Notes: generated by a model not told the origin, from the letters alone. A stretch of DNA of 64,000 nt from Psychrobacter glacincola (GCF_904846215.1 NZ_CAJGZK010000006.1:62001-126000), one strand, 5' to 3'. Shown: positions 25,900-35,560, counted from the first letter of the stretch. Numbers and translations are program-made.

Positions 25900-26949
25900 A
25901 TGACAACCCAAACTATGGCGTCTCAAACTATGACATCCCACGCGAAGCACGCCGAACCGATGACCTTTCAAGATTTGATCTTAACGTTACAAAATTATTG
26001 GGCCGACAAGGGCTGCGTTATCTTGCAGCCTTATGATATGGAAGTTGGCGCAGGCACCTTTCATACGGCGACTTTTTTGCGCTCATTAGGTCCTGAGCGC
26101 TGGAATGCGGCTTATGTACAGCCATCGCGTCGCCCAACCGATGGTCGTTATGGTGATAACCCAAATCGCTTGCAACATTATTATCAATTTCAAGTCGTGC
26201 TAAAGCCCAATCCACCCAATATCCAAGAGCTATACTTAGACTCGCTAAGAGCCATTGGCATTGATCCATTGGTGCATGATGTACGTTTTGTTGAAGATAA
26301 CTGGGAGTCGCCAACGCTAGGAGCGTGGGGTCTTGGCTGGGAGATTTGGCTAAACGGTATGGAAGTAACGCAGTTTACCTACTTCCAGCAAGTGGGCGGT
26401 ATTGAGTGTTTCCCCGTGACCGGCGAGATTACCTATGGTCTTGAGCGTCTAGCGATGTATGTACAAGGCGTCGATAGCGTTTATGATTTGGTCTGGGCAG
26501 ATGGTGAGTTTGGTCGCGTCACTTACGGCGATGTCTTCCATCAAAACGAAGTTGAGCAATCTACTTATAACTTTGAGCACGCCGATGTGCCGATGATGGG
26601 GCAGATGTTTGATTTTTATGAGCAGCAAGCGGATAAGCTGGTTGAAGCTGGCTTACCATTGCCAGCTTACGAGATGGTACTAAAAGCCTCGCATGCCTTT
26701 AACTTACTTGATGCACGCGGTGCGATTTCAGTGACCGAACGTCAGCGTTTCATCCTACGCGTACGTACTCTGGCACGTAAGGTTGCCTTTGGTTATGTTG
26801 AAGCACGCGCCAAGCTAGGCTTCCCACTGGCGGACGAGGCCCATCGTCAAGCGGCGCTTGATAAGTATTTGCCAAAAGAAGAAACCGTTGAGAGTACAGA
26901 AAGCAAGCAAGCTACCGATGACAGTCAATCTACTAATAACAATAAATAG
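25900..26949 (+). CDS. glyQ: Glycyl-tRNA synthetase alpha subunit
   Basis: The 349-residue protein has the class II synthetase motifs of Gly[54 protein letters not shown] and [10 protein letters not shown]. There is an N-terminal extension of about 20 residues and a Ser/Thr/Asn-rich tail of about 30 residues beyond the usual end. It charges tRNA-Gly as an alpha2beta2 enzyme with GlyS, whose gene starts 9 bp downstream. Several Met codons near the start make the exact N-terminus uncertain. Confidence 0.96.
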   Translation: MTTQTMASQTMTSHAKHAEPMTFQDLILTLQNYWADKGCVILQPYDMEVGAGTFHTATFLRSLGPERWNAAYVQPSRRPTDGRYGDNPNRLQHYYQFQVVLKPNPPNIQELYLDSLRAIGIDPLVHDVRFVEDNWESPTLGAWGLGWEIWLNGMEVTQFTYFQQVGGIECFPVTGEITYGLERLAMYVQGVDSVYDLVWADGEFGRVTYGDVFHQNEVEQSTYNFEHADVPMMGQMFDFYEQQADKLVEAGLPLPAYEMVLKASHAFNLLDARGAISVTERQRFILRVRTLARKVAFGYVEARAKLGFPLADEAHRQAALDKYLPKEETVESTESKQATDDSQSTNNNK

Positions 26950-26958
26950 GAGCATCCC

Positions 26959-29052
26959 ATGAGTACCATTTTATTTGAACTGGGGTGTGAAGAGCTACCT
27001 CCAAAAAGCCTAAAACCTCTACGTGATGCGCTACAAGCCAGTGTTATTGAGCAGTTGACGGAAGCTGATATTACCTTTGATAGCATCAAAGCCTTTGCAG
27101 CATCGCGTCGTTTAGCGATACAGATTGAAGGTATTAGCGCTAAGCAGCCGGATCGCACTGAAGAAAAACGTGGTCCTGCGATTAAAGCGGCATTCGATGC
27201 TGATGGTAATCCAACGCGCGCTGCAATGGGATTTGCAAAAGGCTTAGGTATTGAAGCAAGCGAGCTGAGCACCATCAATACTGATAAAGGTGATTATATC
27301 GGTTATGTGCAGACTATTCAGGGGCAGGCGACCACTGAGCTGTTACCTGCGATATTCCAAACCGCACTTGATAATCTGCCAATTGCTAAACGTATGCGTT
27401 CAGGCGCGAGCCGCAATGAATTCGTGCGTCCAGTACAGTGGGCAGTATTGATGCAAGATGATGCTGTCATCGATGCGACTATCCAAGGTCATGAGACAGG
27501 CAATAAAACGCGTGGTCATCGCTTTCACAGCCCTGAATATTATACTATTACGCATGCCAACGATTATGAGCAACTGCTTGATGGTTTAAAAGTGGTGGTA
27601 GATTTTGATAAACGTCAAATGCTGATTAAAAATCAAGTTAAAGCATTATCAGATGAAGTAAACTCGGACGCTATTGTACCGCAGAGTTTGTTAGATGAAG
27701 TTACCGCCTTGGTTGATTTCCCCATTGCCCTGCGTGCCAGCTTTGAGGCGCGCTTTTTACAAGTACCACAAGAAGCGCTTATCTCTACCATGCAAGCGGA
27801 TCAAAAATATTTTTGCTTAACGGATAAAGCAGGTAAATTGCAGCCTTATTTTATTTTTATCACCAACATTGAATCGAAAGACCCCAATCAAATTATTGAA
27901 GGCAATGAGAAGGTTGTGCGTCCGCGCTTAGCTGATGCAGAGTTTTTCTTTTTACAAGATCAAAAACAGCCATTATTTGCACTGACAGAAAGTCTCAAAA
28001 CTCGCGTCTTCCAAGATAAGCTGGGTACGATTTGGGAAAAATCTGAGCGTATTGCCAAGCTTGCGGCCTTTATCGCGGCGTTAATGCAGCAGCAAGGGCA
28101 AGAGATCGATATCGATGAAACGGTGCGTGCGGGGATTTTGTCCAAAGCAGATTTGGCAAGCTCACTGGTCGGTGAGTATCCTGAATTGCAAGGCATTGCA
28201 GGCACGTATTATGCGCGTCTGAATAATGAGCCTGAAGCGGTTGCAGCAAGTCTAGAAGAGCAATATCTGCCCAAGTTCAGCGGCGATGTATTGCCACAGA
28301 CAGCGGTTGGGATTTGCTTAGCATTGGCGGATCGCTTAGATACACTAGTGGGCATTTTTGCCATTGGTCAAGCGCCGACTGGCTCAAAAGATCCGTTCAG
28401 CTTACGTCGTTCAGCGATTGGTATTTTGCGTATTTTAATCGAGAAGCAGTTGCCGATTAATCTGGTAGCGTTGGTCGAGCAAGCGATTAAAGGCTATAGC
28501 TCTAGCGATAGTAGAAAGATTGACAAGATGGGCGATACGTTTACTCAAGTGATGGCGTTCTTAAACTCGCGCTATCGTGCGATGTATACCGAGCAAGGCG
28601 TTAGCGTTGATACTATTCAAGCAGTACAGGCGATTAATCCACATATGCCACTTGATTTTGATCAGCGTATTCGTGCAGTACAAACATTTAGCGAATTGCC
28701 ACAAGCGTCGATGTTAGCAGATTCAAACAAGCGAGTTGCCAATATTTTGGCGAAATCTGAAGGCGCGGTAGCTGATGATGTCAAAGCATCATTACTGACT
28801 GAAGATGCTGAAAGGTCTCTATATCAAACTGTGCAACAAGCGCAATTGGATGTCACCCCATTACTTGAGCAAGCTGACTATACGCAAGTATTGCAGACGC
28901 TTATTAGCTTAGATGAGCCATTGACGCAATTCTTTGATAATGTGATGGTCAATAGTGAAGATGTAGCGCTCAAAGCCAATCGCTTAGCACTGCTCAAACG
29001 AGTGCGAGCCTTGTTCTTGACGGTTGCTGATATTAGTGAGTTGCAATTATAA
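26959..29052 (+). CDS. glyS: Glycyl-tRNA synthetase beta subunit
   Basis: The 697-residue protein starts with the family signature LFELGCEELPPKSLKPL and contains SRRLAIQ, RGPA, GATRNEFVRPVQW-like and SLRRSAIG motifs in order. It supplies tRNA recognition for GlyRS. It begins 9 bp after glyQ with AGGAGC as ribosome site, so the two are one operon. A terminator follows at 29088-29117. Confidence 0.96.
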   Translation: MSTILFELGCEELPPKSLKPLRDALQASVIEQLTEADITFDSIKAFAASRRLAIQIEGISAKQPDRTEEKRGPAIKAAFDADGNPTRAAMGFAKGLGIEASELSTINTDKGDYIGYVQTIQGQATTELLPAIFQTALDNLPIAKRMRSGASRNEFVRPVQWAVLMQDDAVIDATIQGHETGNKTRGHRFHSPEYYTITHANDYEQLLDGLKVVVDFDKRQMLIKNQVKALSDEVNSDAIVPQSLLDEVTALVDFPIALRASFEARFLQVPQEALISTMQADQKYFCLTDKAGKLQPYFIFITNIESKDPNQIIEGNEKVVRPRLADAEFFFLQDQKQPLFALTESLKTRVFQDKLGTIWEKSERIAKLAAFIAALMQQQGQEIDIDETVRAGILSKADLASSLVGEYPELQGIAGTYYARLNNEPEAVAASLEEQYLPKFSGDVLPQTAVGICLALADRLDTLVGIFAIGQAPTGSKDPFSLRRSAIGILRILIEKQLPINLVALVEQAIKGYSSSDSRKIDKMGDTFTQVMAFLNSRYRAMYTEQGVSVDTIQAVQAINPHMPLDFDQRIRAVQTFSELPQASMLADSNKRVANILAKSEGAVADDVKASLLTEDAERSLYQTVQQAQLDVTPLLEQADYTQVLQTLISLDEPLTQFFDNVMVNSEDVALKANRLALLKRVRALFLTVADISELQL

Positions 29053-29087
29053 TATTGTGAGCATAGTTGTCACATCATGCAATTTTA

Positions 29088-29117
29088 AAAAAACTGGCTC
29101 ACTGTAGCCAGTTTTTT
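29088..29117 (+). terminator. Rho-independent terminator after glyS
   Basis: A perfect 10-bp stem AAAACTGGCT / AGCCAGTTTT with a 6-nt loop is followed by a T-run. Confidence 0.9.
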
Positions 29118-29179
29118 ATATGACTATTCTGAAGTGTTGAGTTTATAATGTATTCAGCCATATTTGAAGGAGTTCTGCC

Positions 29180-29503
29180 GTGTCAGCTGTTATTATCATC
29201 ATCCTCATTATCTGGGCTTCGATGTGGGGATTCTATAAGTTTATGTACCCGCGCGCGCCCAAAAGCATGATGCCAAAAAAAGGTGATGTCATTACACCGC
29301 GTCAGTGTGACTTTTGTGGCAATAGCTTGGCTGAGTATCGCGGCGTGCTTGAAAACGATGTGAACGCTAAAACGATTGATGTCAGCGGCGATACTGATCC
29401 CAACATAGCGGCAGAGAGTATGGATAAATCAGCATCTGGCGAGCTGTTCTTTTGCAATTATGAACACCAAGCAGATTTTCATGCAGGCAAAACGTATCAA
29501 TAA
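29180..29503 (+). CDS. Membrane-anchored protein with Cys motif, unknown function
   Basis: The 107-residue product starts at GTG 29180, which has an ideal AAGGAG upstream. One N-terminal transmembrane segment (AVIIIILIIWASMWGFY) is followed by a soluble domain with CDFCGN (about residue 43) and a later FFCNYEHQADFH, which could together bind a metal ion. An acidic linker joins them. I do not recognise a named family. It has its own transcription unit between the glyS terminator and the hairpin at 29538-29566. Confidence 0.72.
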   Translation: MSAVIIIILIIWASMWGFYKFMYPRAPKSMMPKKGDVITPRQCDFCGNSLAEYRGVLENDVNAKTIDVSGDTDPNIAAESMDKSASGELFFCNYEHQADFHAGKTYQ

Positions 29504-29537
29504 GAAGTATAAAATAGACTTATCTATTGACCATAAA

Positions 29538-29566
29538 AAACGCTTAGTTTATAAAACTAAGCGTTT
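29538..29566 (-). terminator. Rho-independent terminator for zapA
   Basis: A perfect 13-bp stem AAACGCTTAGTTT / AAACTAAGCGTTT with a 3-nt loop; read leftward it is followed by a T-run, so it serves the - strand. Confidence 0.88.
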
Positions 29567-29599
29567 GATGTATTTATAAGCATCAACAACAGCGTTGGT

Positions 29600-30082
29600 T
29601 TATAAAATAGAATGAGCGTCTTGGATGACTTTATTCAGTAGAGCTACAGATTGCTTGTCCTGCTGCCCGCGATCTTCTTCATTTCTTTCATGAGTTTGGA
29701 TTTTCTCATATAAATCTAAGCAGCATAGTACCAATAAGCTTTCTTGGCTAAGGCTTGGTGCATCTCTCTTTAAATTTAGCGCATAGTCATTGATATAAGA
29801 AACTGCTGAACGTAACTCTTCTTGCTCATGTACTGGGCAATAAATTGGATAAGTCACCCCTGCTATCGCAATATCGACTTTTTTAATTTGTGGTTCCGGT
29901 GCGCTATGCACTTTAGTGGCAGCGCTGCTTTGCGTATTTGCATTATTTGATGCAGTACTTTGTGCTTGAGGTTCAGTTTTTTGTGCCTGACTGTTTTTTA
30001 CTTGATTGGTTTCTACTTGAGCGTTTTTTACTGGACTGGTTTGCGACTGTTTTTCTGTGGTTTTGTTATGGTTGTCGGTCAT
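29600..30082 (-). CDS. zapA: Cell division protein ZapA with long disordered N-terminus
   Basis: The ZapA domain begins near residue 67 (KKVDIAIAGVTYPIYCPVHEQEELRSAV) and continues into the LLVLCCLDLYEKI helix and a coiled-coil tail. ZapA bundles FtsZ filaments at midcell. About 65 residues of Gln/Asn/Thr/Ser/Lys-rich sequence precede the domain, whereas typical ZapA proteins start almost directly with it. The ATG at 30082 has GTAGGAT upstream, supporting the long form. The gene follows a coiled-coil gene on the same strand and is divergent from a UPF0149 gene, the common gamma-proteobacterial neighbourhood. Confidence 0.88.
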   Translation of the reverse strand: MTDNHNKTTEKQSQTSPVKNAQVETNQVKNSQAQKTEPQAQSTASNNANTQSSAATKVHSAPEPQIKKVDIAIAGVTYPIYCPVHEQEELRSAVSYINDYALNLKRDAPSLSQESLLVLCCLDLYEKIQTHERNEEDRGQQDKQSVALLNKVIQDAHSIL

Positions 30083-30189
30083 GATAAATCCTACAATGTC
30101 TGGTCAATAAAGTGGAAGAGGGATGCTGTCATCGTGAGCGTTTGTGAGCTTCATTAACGAAAATAGTGCTAACTTTCGATTATAAGCGA

Positions 30190-30633
30190 CTACTGGCTTT
30201 CTGTTTGATCAATACGGGTTAAGCGTTGCAATACCACTTGTGTACGCTCAGCTGCCAATTCATTTTTCTTTTTTAAGTCGCTGTTTTGCTGCTTGATATC
30301 GCTATACTGCTGCTTTAATTCATTATTATGCTGTTTTAGGTCATGATTTTGTTGTTGCAGATGCTCAATTTGCTTGTGTAATTTATCTTGCTCTTCGCCT
30401 ATCATATGGTGCGCTTCAGCTAAGCTTTGATAGCGCTTATCGAGATCATGAAATTGTTTTTTGACACCATCGCGTTCTGTATAGCTGCCATCAAGTTTGG
30501 TTTTTAGGGCGCTAAGCTCTTTTGGATCGGTAAGAGGTTGTTGCTTGAGGCTGCTAAGTTCAGCACTGACAAGCTGATACTGTTTTTTGATGTCGAGTAT
30601 CATTTTTTCTAATATTCTAAGTTGGTCATACAT
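30190..30633 (-). CDS. Coiled-coil protein (TIGR02449-like, ZapB-like)
   Basis: The 147-residue product is almost entirely predicted coiled coil, with a run of short repeats of the type LKQ-N-DLK (residues 95-125). It resembles the small coiled-coil proteins found next to zapA in gamma-proteobacteria. It may act with ZapA at the division site, but this is inferred from position. ATG 30633 has AAGGAT 12 nt upstream. It is upstream of zapA by 107 bp. Confidence 0.72.
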   Translation of the reverse strand: MYDQLRILEKMILDIKKQYQLVSAELSSLKQQPLTDPKELSALKTKLDGSYTERDGVKKQFHDLDKRYQSLAEAHHMIGEEQDKLHKQIEHLQQQNHDLKQHNNELKQQYSDIKQQNSDLKKKNELAAERTQVVLQRLTRIDQTESQ

Positions 30634-30866
30634 AGTCAGTTTTTATCCTTAACAAATAAGCGTGAATGAATGTTGTTGTCTGCGTTTAATAATGCCATAG
30701 GTGACCGCATAATATCTATACCAACAAAGTAATTACCAGCAGTGGGCTTGATCTCTTTGCTTTTATGAATCGCTGCTTTTTCAAGAACATCGTGCTACGT
30801 TTATTCTTATTTTATAAGCAATCATGAACCATCAATTATTAACTATGAATTATTAGGACATCTATT

Positions 30867-31532
30867 ATGAATGACAATATCTCTGGCTGGAATACGTGGC
30901 TAAAGGCTTTTGACGACTGGACTGATGTGTCTATCAGTGAGGTGCATGGCCTAATGACGGGGCTAATGACTGCTTGCGACGCACCTGATGAGCAGGTATG
31001 GGCCAAGGTGTTTGAAGAGCTGAGTTTTGCGCCACTACCTGACGAAGCGTTGACCTTGCTGACCGAAGAAGCCGAAGACACCGTATTTCAGCTAAAAGAC
31101 AAAGACGATGCTTATTCTTACACGCCATTAGTACCCGATGATGAACATGATTTATACGAGCGCGTGATGGCATTGAAACAGTGGGCAAATGGTTTCATGA
31201 CAGGTTTCGGTATCACTGATTGTCGTCTGAGCAGTGAAGAAAACGAGATGCTTACTGATTTGGCAAAAATTGGTGGTATTCGTTTAGAAGATGATGAAGA
31301 TTTTGAAGGCGGCGAAGAGTCTTATTTGTACATTTATGAGTTTGCCCGTATGGTACCAGTGAGCTTTGCCACTCGTCAGCGTAAGCCTGTCAAAGACATT
31401 GCGCTAATTGCGGGTCTTGCTATCGATGCCAAAACCACCAAAGAGCTGCAAACTGAAGGTAAGGCTTCTAATACTAAGCCAAAACCGATGCCACCTGTTA
31501 TTGATGTGATGAATCAAAACCATCCATCGTAA
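30867..31532 (+). CDS. UPF0149 family protein (YgfB-like)
   Basis: The 221-residue protein shows the family pattern SISEVHGLMTGLMTACD at residues 23-40, an acidic middle, QWANGFMTGFG, and the EFARMVP helix. YgfB-type proteins usually sit next to zapA and pepP; YgfB of Pseudomonas modulates ampD-related expression. Here it is divergent from the coiled-coil/zapA pair, and pepP is absent downstream, replaced by two tandem repeats. A charged C-terminal tail of about 30 residues is extra. ATG 30867 follows TAGGACA. Confidence 0.86.
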   Translation: MNDNISGWNTWLKAFDDWTDVSISEVHGLMTGLMTACDAPDEQVWAKVFEELSFAPLPDEALTLLTEEAEDTVFQLKDKDDAYSYTPLVPDDEHDLYERVMALKQWANGFMTGFGITDCRLSSEENEMLTDLAKIGGIRLEDDEDFEGGEESYLYIYEFARMVPVSFATRQRKPVKDIALIAGLAIDAKTTKELQTEGKASNTKPKPMPPVIDVMNQNHPS

Positions 31533-31572
31533 GTCAGATCCGTCATAAAGGGTTTGATAGGATATGATGTAC

Positions 31573-31716
31573 TATAGTTGATCTGGTTTTAGAAGGGTAC
31601 AGCACTACTGGGGTTAGTTATTCGCAGCCTCTGGCGGCTAGCTACAGCAAGCAAGAAAAATCGACCCCAGTCGTGATTGATAATATTTGTATTTCTTTTA
31701 TTTATGACTGATTATA
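31573..31716 (+). repeat. Dispersed hairpin element copy 9 (subfamily B), first of a tandem pair
   Basis: The left end is TATAGTTGATCTGG, the core GCAGCCTCTGGCGGCTAGC then CAGCAAGCAAG, and the right end TGACTGATTATA. Its terminal TATA-like bases are shared with copy 10. Confidence 0.85.
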
Positions 31717-31853
31717 TAGTGAGTTTATTACAAAAGTGTTATAGCGCTATTGGTATGAATTTTACGCAGCCTCTGGGAACGCAGCACGCCAGTAAAATTT
31801 ATACCAATAGCGCGTTTAAATTTTCATAACATTTTTGTTTTCATCTGACTATA
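31715..31853 (+). repeat. Dispersed hairpin element copy 10 (subfamily D), second of a tandem pair
   Basis: The left end is TATAGTGAGTTT and the right end TCTGACTATA. The core is reduced to GCAGCCTCTGGGAACG, and the CAGCAAGCAAG half is lost. The arms CGCTATTGGTATGAATTTTA and TAAAATTTATACCAATAGCG pair almost perfectly. Confidence 0.75.
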
Positions 31854-31906
31854 TATAGCCTAACAAGGATGGTGATTTGCCATAAGACAATAAAAGGGTG
31901 ACTGAG

Positions 31907-32389
31907 ATGATAACTGACAATGATATGATTCATTTGCGCCGCTCTATTGAGCTTGCTACCGAGGCTCTAGAGGCGGGTGATGAGCCATTTGGGAGTGTAT
32001 TGGTCTCTGGTGATGGTCAAGTGTTGCATGAAGACCGTAACCGCGCCAATAGCGTCGATGCTACTTATCACCCTGAGATTGCTGTTGCCCAATGGGCAGC
32101 AAAGCACATGACGGCAGAAACGCGTGCGCAAGCAGTGGTTTATACCTCAGGTGAGCATTGCGCCATGTGCTCAGCGGCTCATGCGTGGGCAGGGCTTGGT
32201 CGCATTGTGTATGTTAGCTCATCAAAACAGTTGGATGAATGGATGCAGGAGATGGGTGTAAAATCTTCATCACCAATCAATTCATTGAGTATTCAAGAGG
32301 TAGCACCAAATGTGCCAGTTGAAGGTCCGATTGCTGGATTAGATGCAGAAGTAAAAGCGCTGCAACAACGTGCATTTCAAAGACGCTAA
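31907..32389 (+). CDS. Nucleoside/guanine-type deaminase (cytidine deaminase superfamily)
   Basis: The 160-residue protein has the zinc-site pair HPE (in YHPEIAVAQWA, about residue 50) and EHCAMC (about residue 83), the deaminase fold H-x-E and C-x-x-C signature. The HPE form and the GLGRIVYVSSS stretch match a subgroup annotated simply as nucleoside deaminase. The substrate (guanine, cytidine or another) is not clear. I chose ATG 31907, with AAAGGG 9 nt upstream, over the GTG at 31898. It precedes argE by 35 bp on the same strand and could share its transcript. Confidence 0.85.
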   Translation: MITDNDMIHLRRSIELATEALEAGDEPFGSVLVSGDGQVLHEDRNRANSVDATYHPEIAVAQWAAKHMTAETRAQAVVYTSGEHCAMCSAAHAWAGLGRIVYVSSSKQLDEWMQEMGVKSSSPINSLSIQEVAPNVPVEGPIAGLDAEVKALQQRAFQRR

Positions 32390-32424
32390 GGCTCTTTTTA
32401 TCTTTATCGTATTAAGGATTTTTT

Positions 32425-33675
32425 ATGACTGTATCAACTCGTACTGATGGCTTATCTCACGCTGTAATGGATACTGATTATCCATTGAATAGCATTGACT
32501 GGCTCACAAGGCTGATAGCCTTTGATACGGTCAGTCGTCATTCAAATTTAGCATTGATTGAAGACGTGCAACGCTATTGTGAGCAATTAGGCTTAACCGT
32601 AGATTTGACCTTTAATGATGCCAAAAATAAAGCCAATTTATTTGTCACCGTAGCAGCAGGTGGCAATGCTAATAACAGTGCTAATATCGTCAATCATGGT
32701 TTGGTGCTATCTGGTCATACTGATGTGGTGCCAGTTGATGGTCAAGAGTGGACGTCTGAGCCTTTTGCGGCGACGATTCGCGGTGACAAACTATACGGAC
32801 GCGGTGCTTGCGATATGAAAGGCTTTATTGCGTGTGCGCTGACACTATTGCCAAAAGCGGTGAAGCTGTCTAACGCAGGTCAGCTGCGTCGTCCCTTACA
32901 TTTGGCGTTATCCTTTGATGAAGAGGTTGGCTGTCTAGGTGCACCCTTAATTTTGGCAGACTTAAAAGCTCGCGGTATTACCCCTGATTATTGTATCGTT
33001 GGTGAGCCGACCAATATGACGATGGTCGTGGCGCATAAAGGCATTGCCGTTTATCGCTGCCGCGTCCACGGAAAATCAGCACACTCATCATTGACAGCGA
33101 CAGGTGTGAATGCCATCAGTTATGCCAGCCGCTTAATTGGTTACGTTGATAGTTTAGCAGAAGAAATTAGCCATCGTGATGACAACGACGCGCTGTTTGA
33201 TGTTCCGTATTCAACATTGTCTGTGGGCACGATACAAGGTGGTACAGCGACGAATATCGTGCCCAATCTGTGCGAGTTCACCTTTGATTATCGCAACTTG
33301 CCGCATATGACACAGGATGATATTCTGCTACCGATTCAAGCAAAAGTCGCAGAATTAAGCGCACAAATGCAAGCGCGCGCTGCCGATACCGGCATTGAGC
33401 TGATGCAAGAAGAAAGCGTACCGGCAATGACAGATGATGAGAGCAGCGAGCTACAAGCGCTAATAGCCGCACTGACAGGCGAGAGCAAACGCCATAAAGT
33501 TGCTTACGCCACAGAAGGCGGGCAGTTTACGAATAGCGGTATCCCAACGATTATCTGTGGTCCCGGTAGTATTGAGCAGGCACATAAAGCCGATGAATAT
33601 GTCGAGTTAATTGAGATTGAGCACTGTGATAGCTTTTTACAGCGTTTATTAGAAAGTTGTACTACGGATAAATAA
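32425..33675 (+). CDS. argE: Acetylornithine deacetylase
   Basis: The 416-residue M20 metallopeptidase-type protein has LSGHTDVVPVDGQEW, GRGACDMKGF, FDEEVGCLGA and GGTATNIVP, with the zinc ligands in standard order and the late PGSIEQAHKADEYV. This matches ArgE, which removes acetyl from N-acetylornithine in arginine synthesis. Succinyl-diaminopimelate desuccinylase is the main alternative, but the internal sequence favours ArgE. ATG 32425 follows AAGGATT. A strong terminator ends the unit. Confidence 0.9.
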   Translation: MTVSTRTDGLSHAVMDTDYPLNSIDWLTRLIAFDTVSRHSNLALIEDVQRYCEQLGLTVDLTFNDAKNKANLFVTVAAGGNANNSANIVNHGLVLSGHTDVVPVDGQEWTSEPFAATIRGDKLYGRGACDMKGFIACALTLLPKAVKLSNAGQLRRPLHLALSFDEEVGCLGAPLILADLKARGITPDYCIVGEPTNMTMVVAHKGIAVYRCRVHGKSAHSSLTATGVNAISYASRLIGYVDSLAEEISHRDDNDALFDVPYSTLSVGTIQGGTATNIVPNLCEFTFDYRNLPHMTQDDILLPIQAKVAELSAQMQARAADTGIELMQEESVPAMTDDESSELQALIAALTGESKRHKVAYATEGGQFTNSGIPTIICGPGSIEQAHKADEYVELIEIEHCDSFLQRLLESCTTDK

Positions 33676-33699
33676 ACCGCGAGGCTTAGGTCTTTGTAT

Positions 33700-33735
33700 A
33701 ACAAACACCGTCTTTATGGCGGTGTTTGTTTTTTT
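33700..33735 (+). terminator. Rho-independent terminator after argE
   Basis: A perfect 11-bp stem AACAAACACCG / CGGTGTTTGTT with a 9-nt loop is followed by TTTTT. Confidence 0.92.
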
Positions 33736-33790
33736 AGTGATGTATTTGGTTCAAAATAAAAAAGCAGGGGTTAGGTGATGTCTTCGCATC

Positions 33791-33928
33791 TATAGTTAAC
33801 ATATCTCAAAAACGCTACAGTGCTGCTGGTATAAATTTTTTGCAGCCTCTGTCTGCGTAGGCACAGCAAGCAAGAAAAATTAATATCAGCAGTACTTGAT
33901 GTATCGATATTGCTTTTCCCTGACTATA
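33791..33928 (+). repeat. Dispersed hairpin element copy 11 (subfamily A)
   Basis: A 138-bp copy nearly identical to copy 5 (left TATAGTTAACATATC, right TCCCTGACTATA). It lies between the argE terminator and the 3' end of miaB. The remaining gap (33929-34081) shows no gene. Confidence 0.88.
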
Positions 33929-34081
33929 TTTGCGGTATATTTTGCAAGTACGTTTTTTATCTCAGCGACACCAGGTCCGAATATGTTAGTGGCATTTCAA
34001 TATGGCATCAATTACGGGGTCAAGCGGACATTATAGACGCTAGCAGGTCTCAGCCTTGGGCTGTTTTATTTGCACCAATGA

Positions 34082-35560
34082 TTAAGCTAAAACTGCTTCA
34101 ATCTCGCCTTTTACCATGTGCGGACTCACAAAGTCAGTGATGCGTACGCTCACAATTTTACCCAACATCTCATCCATTTTATCAACATCGTAAGGGAACA
34201 TGACCGTACGGGTATTGTCTGCTGTACCAATTAGACAATCAGGATGACGATTGGCAACTTGCTCAACTAAGACGCGAGTTGTAGTGCCAACCATCTCATG
34301 GGTTTTAGCAAGCGTTGAGTCAATAATCACTTTTTGGAATTCTGCCAAGCGCTCTTTCTTAGTTTTGAAACTCACATCGTCCGGCAGTTCTGCTGCTGGT
34401 GTACCCGGACGCTTAGAGTAGATAAAGCTATAAGAGTGATCGAAGTTTAACTCTTTTGCCAAGTTCAACGTATCTTGAAAATCTTGCTCAGTCTCACCGG
34501 GGAAGCCAATAATAAAGTCACTAGATAAGTGAATATCAGGACGTATGGCTTTGAGCTTATTGATCTGATTGATATAAACATCAATGGTATGGTTGCGCTT
34601 CATTGCTGCCAATATCGCATTTGAGCCGCTTTGCACGGGCAGATGCAAGTGTGATACCAGCTCTGGCAATTGCGCATAAGCGTCAATGATGTCGTCGGTG
34701 AATTCTAGCGGATGGCTGGTGGTATAACGAATACGCTCAACGCCATCGACGTGTGAGACATAGTGTAAGAGTTCTGCGAAACGGCAAATACTGCCATCGT
34801 CTTTTTCGCCGCGATAGCCGTTGACGTTTTGACCAAGTAGGTTGATTTCACGCACACCTTGCGCCGCTAAGCTATCAATCTCAGCCAATACATCGTCCAG
34901 TGGACGTGATAATTCTTCACCGCGGGTATAAGGCACGACGCAAAACGAGCAATACTTTGAGCAGCCTTCCATGATAGAAACAAAGGCTTTAAATCCTTCT
35001 ACTCTTGGTTCTGGTAAAAAATCAAACTTTTCGATACTGGGGAAAGATACGTCCACTGTACCAATACGGTTTTTTGGCGCAATCTCACGTTGCTCGTGCG
35101 ACTGGTCATACAATTCTGGTAAACGGTGCAAGGTTTGTGGACCGAATACCATATCGACATAAGGCGCGCGCTTTTGGATATTATCGCCTTCTTGTGAAGC
35201 GACACAGCCGCCAACACCGATGACAAGGTCAGGGCGTTTTTCTTTGAGTTTGCGCCAGCGACCCAATTCTGAAAAAACTTTTTCTTGGGCTTTTTCGCGA
35301 ATAGAGCAAGTATTCATCAGCAGTACATCGGCTTCGTCGATATTATGCGTCACTTCCATGCCATGTGAGTCGCCAAGGACATCGAGCATTTTGCCCGAGT
35401 CATAGACATTCATCTGACAGCCTTGGGTGGTTATAAATACTTTTTTATTTGCAGCTTTTACAGGTGCTTGAGCTGAACTTAGTTCATTGAGTGCGGTGAC
35501 GGCAGCAATGTCAGAGGCAGCAGCGTCATCGATACGGGGATTGAATACAGTAACACTCAT
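34082..35560 (-). CDS. miaB: tRNA-2-methylthio-N6-dimethylallyladenosine synthase MiaB
   Basis: This 492-residue radical-SAM methylthiotransferase has the N-terminal UPF0004 domain ([31 protein letters not shown]) with its three cluster cysteines. The radical-SAM motif [15 protein letters not shown] and a C-terminal TRAM domain follow. It methylthiolates i6A37 of tRNAs. I chose ATG 35560 (MSVTVFNPR); a TTG at 35584 would add eight residues. An N-terminal extension of about 35 residues precedes the first domain. Confidence 0.95.
   Translation of the reverse strand: MSVTVFNPRIDDAAASDIAAVTALNELSSAQAPVKAANKKVFITTQGCQMNVYDSGKMLDVLGDSHGMEVTHNIDEADVLLMNTCSIREKAQEKVFSELGRWRKLKEKRPDLVIGVGGCVASQEGDNIQKRAPYVDMVFGPQTLHRLPELYDQSHEQREIAPKNRIGTVDVSFPSIEKFDFLPEPRVEGFKAFVSIMEGCSKYCSFCVVPYTRGEELSRPLDDVLAEIDSLAAQGVREINLLGQNVNGYRGEKDDGSICRFAELLHYVSHVDGVERIRYTTSHPLEFTDDIIDAYAQLPELVSHLHLPVQSGSNAILAAMKRNHTIDVYINQINKLKAIRPDIHLSSDFIIGFPGETEQDFQDTLNLAKELNFDHSYSFIYSKRPGTPAAELPDDVSFKTKKERLAEFQKVIIDSTLAKTHEMVGTTTRVLVEQVANRHPDCLIGTADNTRTVMFPYDVDKMDEMLGKIVSVRITDFVSPHMVKGEIEAVLA

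Noticed and set aside
33929..34081. Short hairpin CAGCC-TTG-GGCTG followed by TTTT as terminator
   Set aside because: The stem is only 5 bp, it faces away from miaB, and argE already has a strong terminator.
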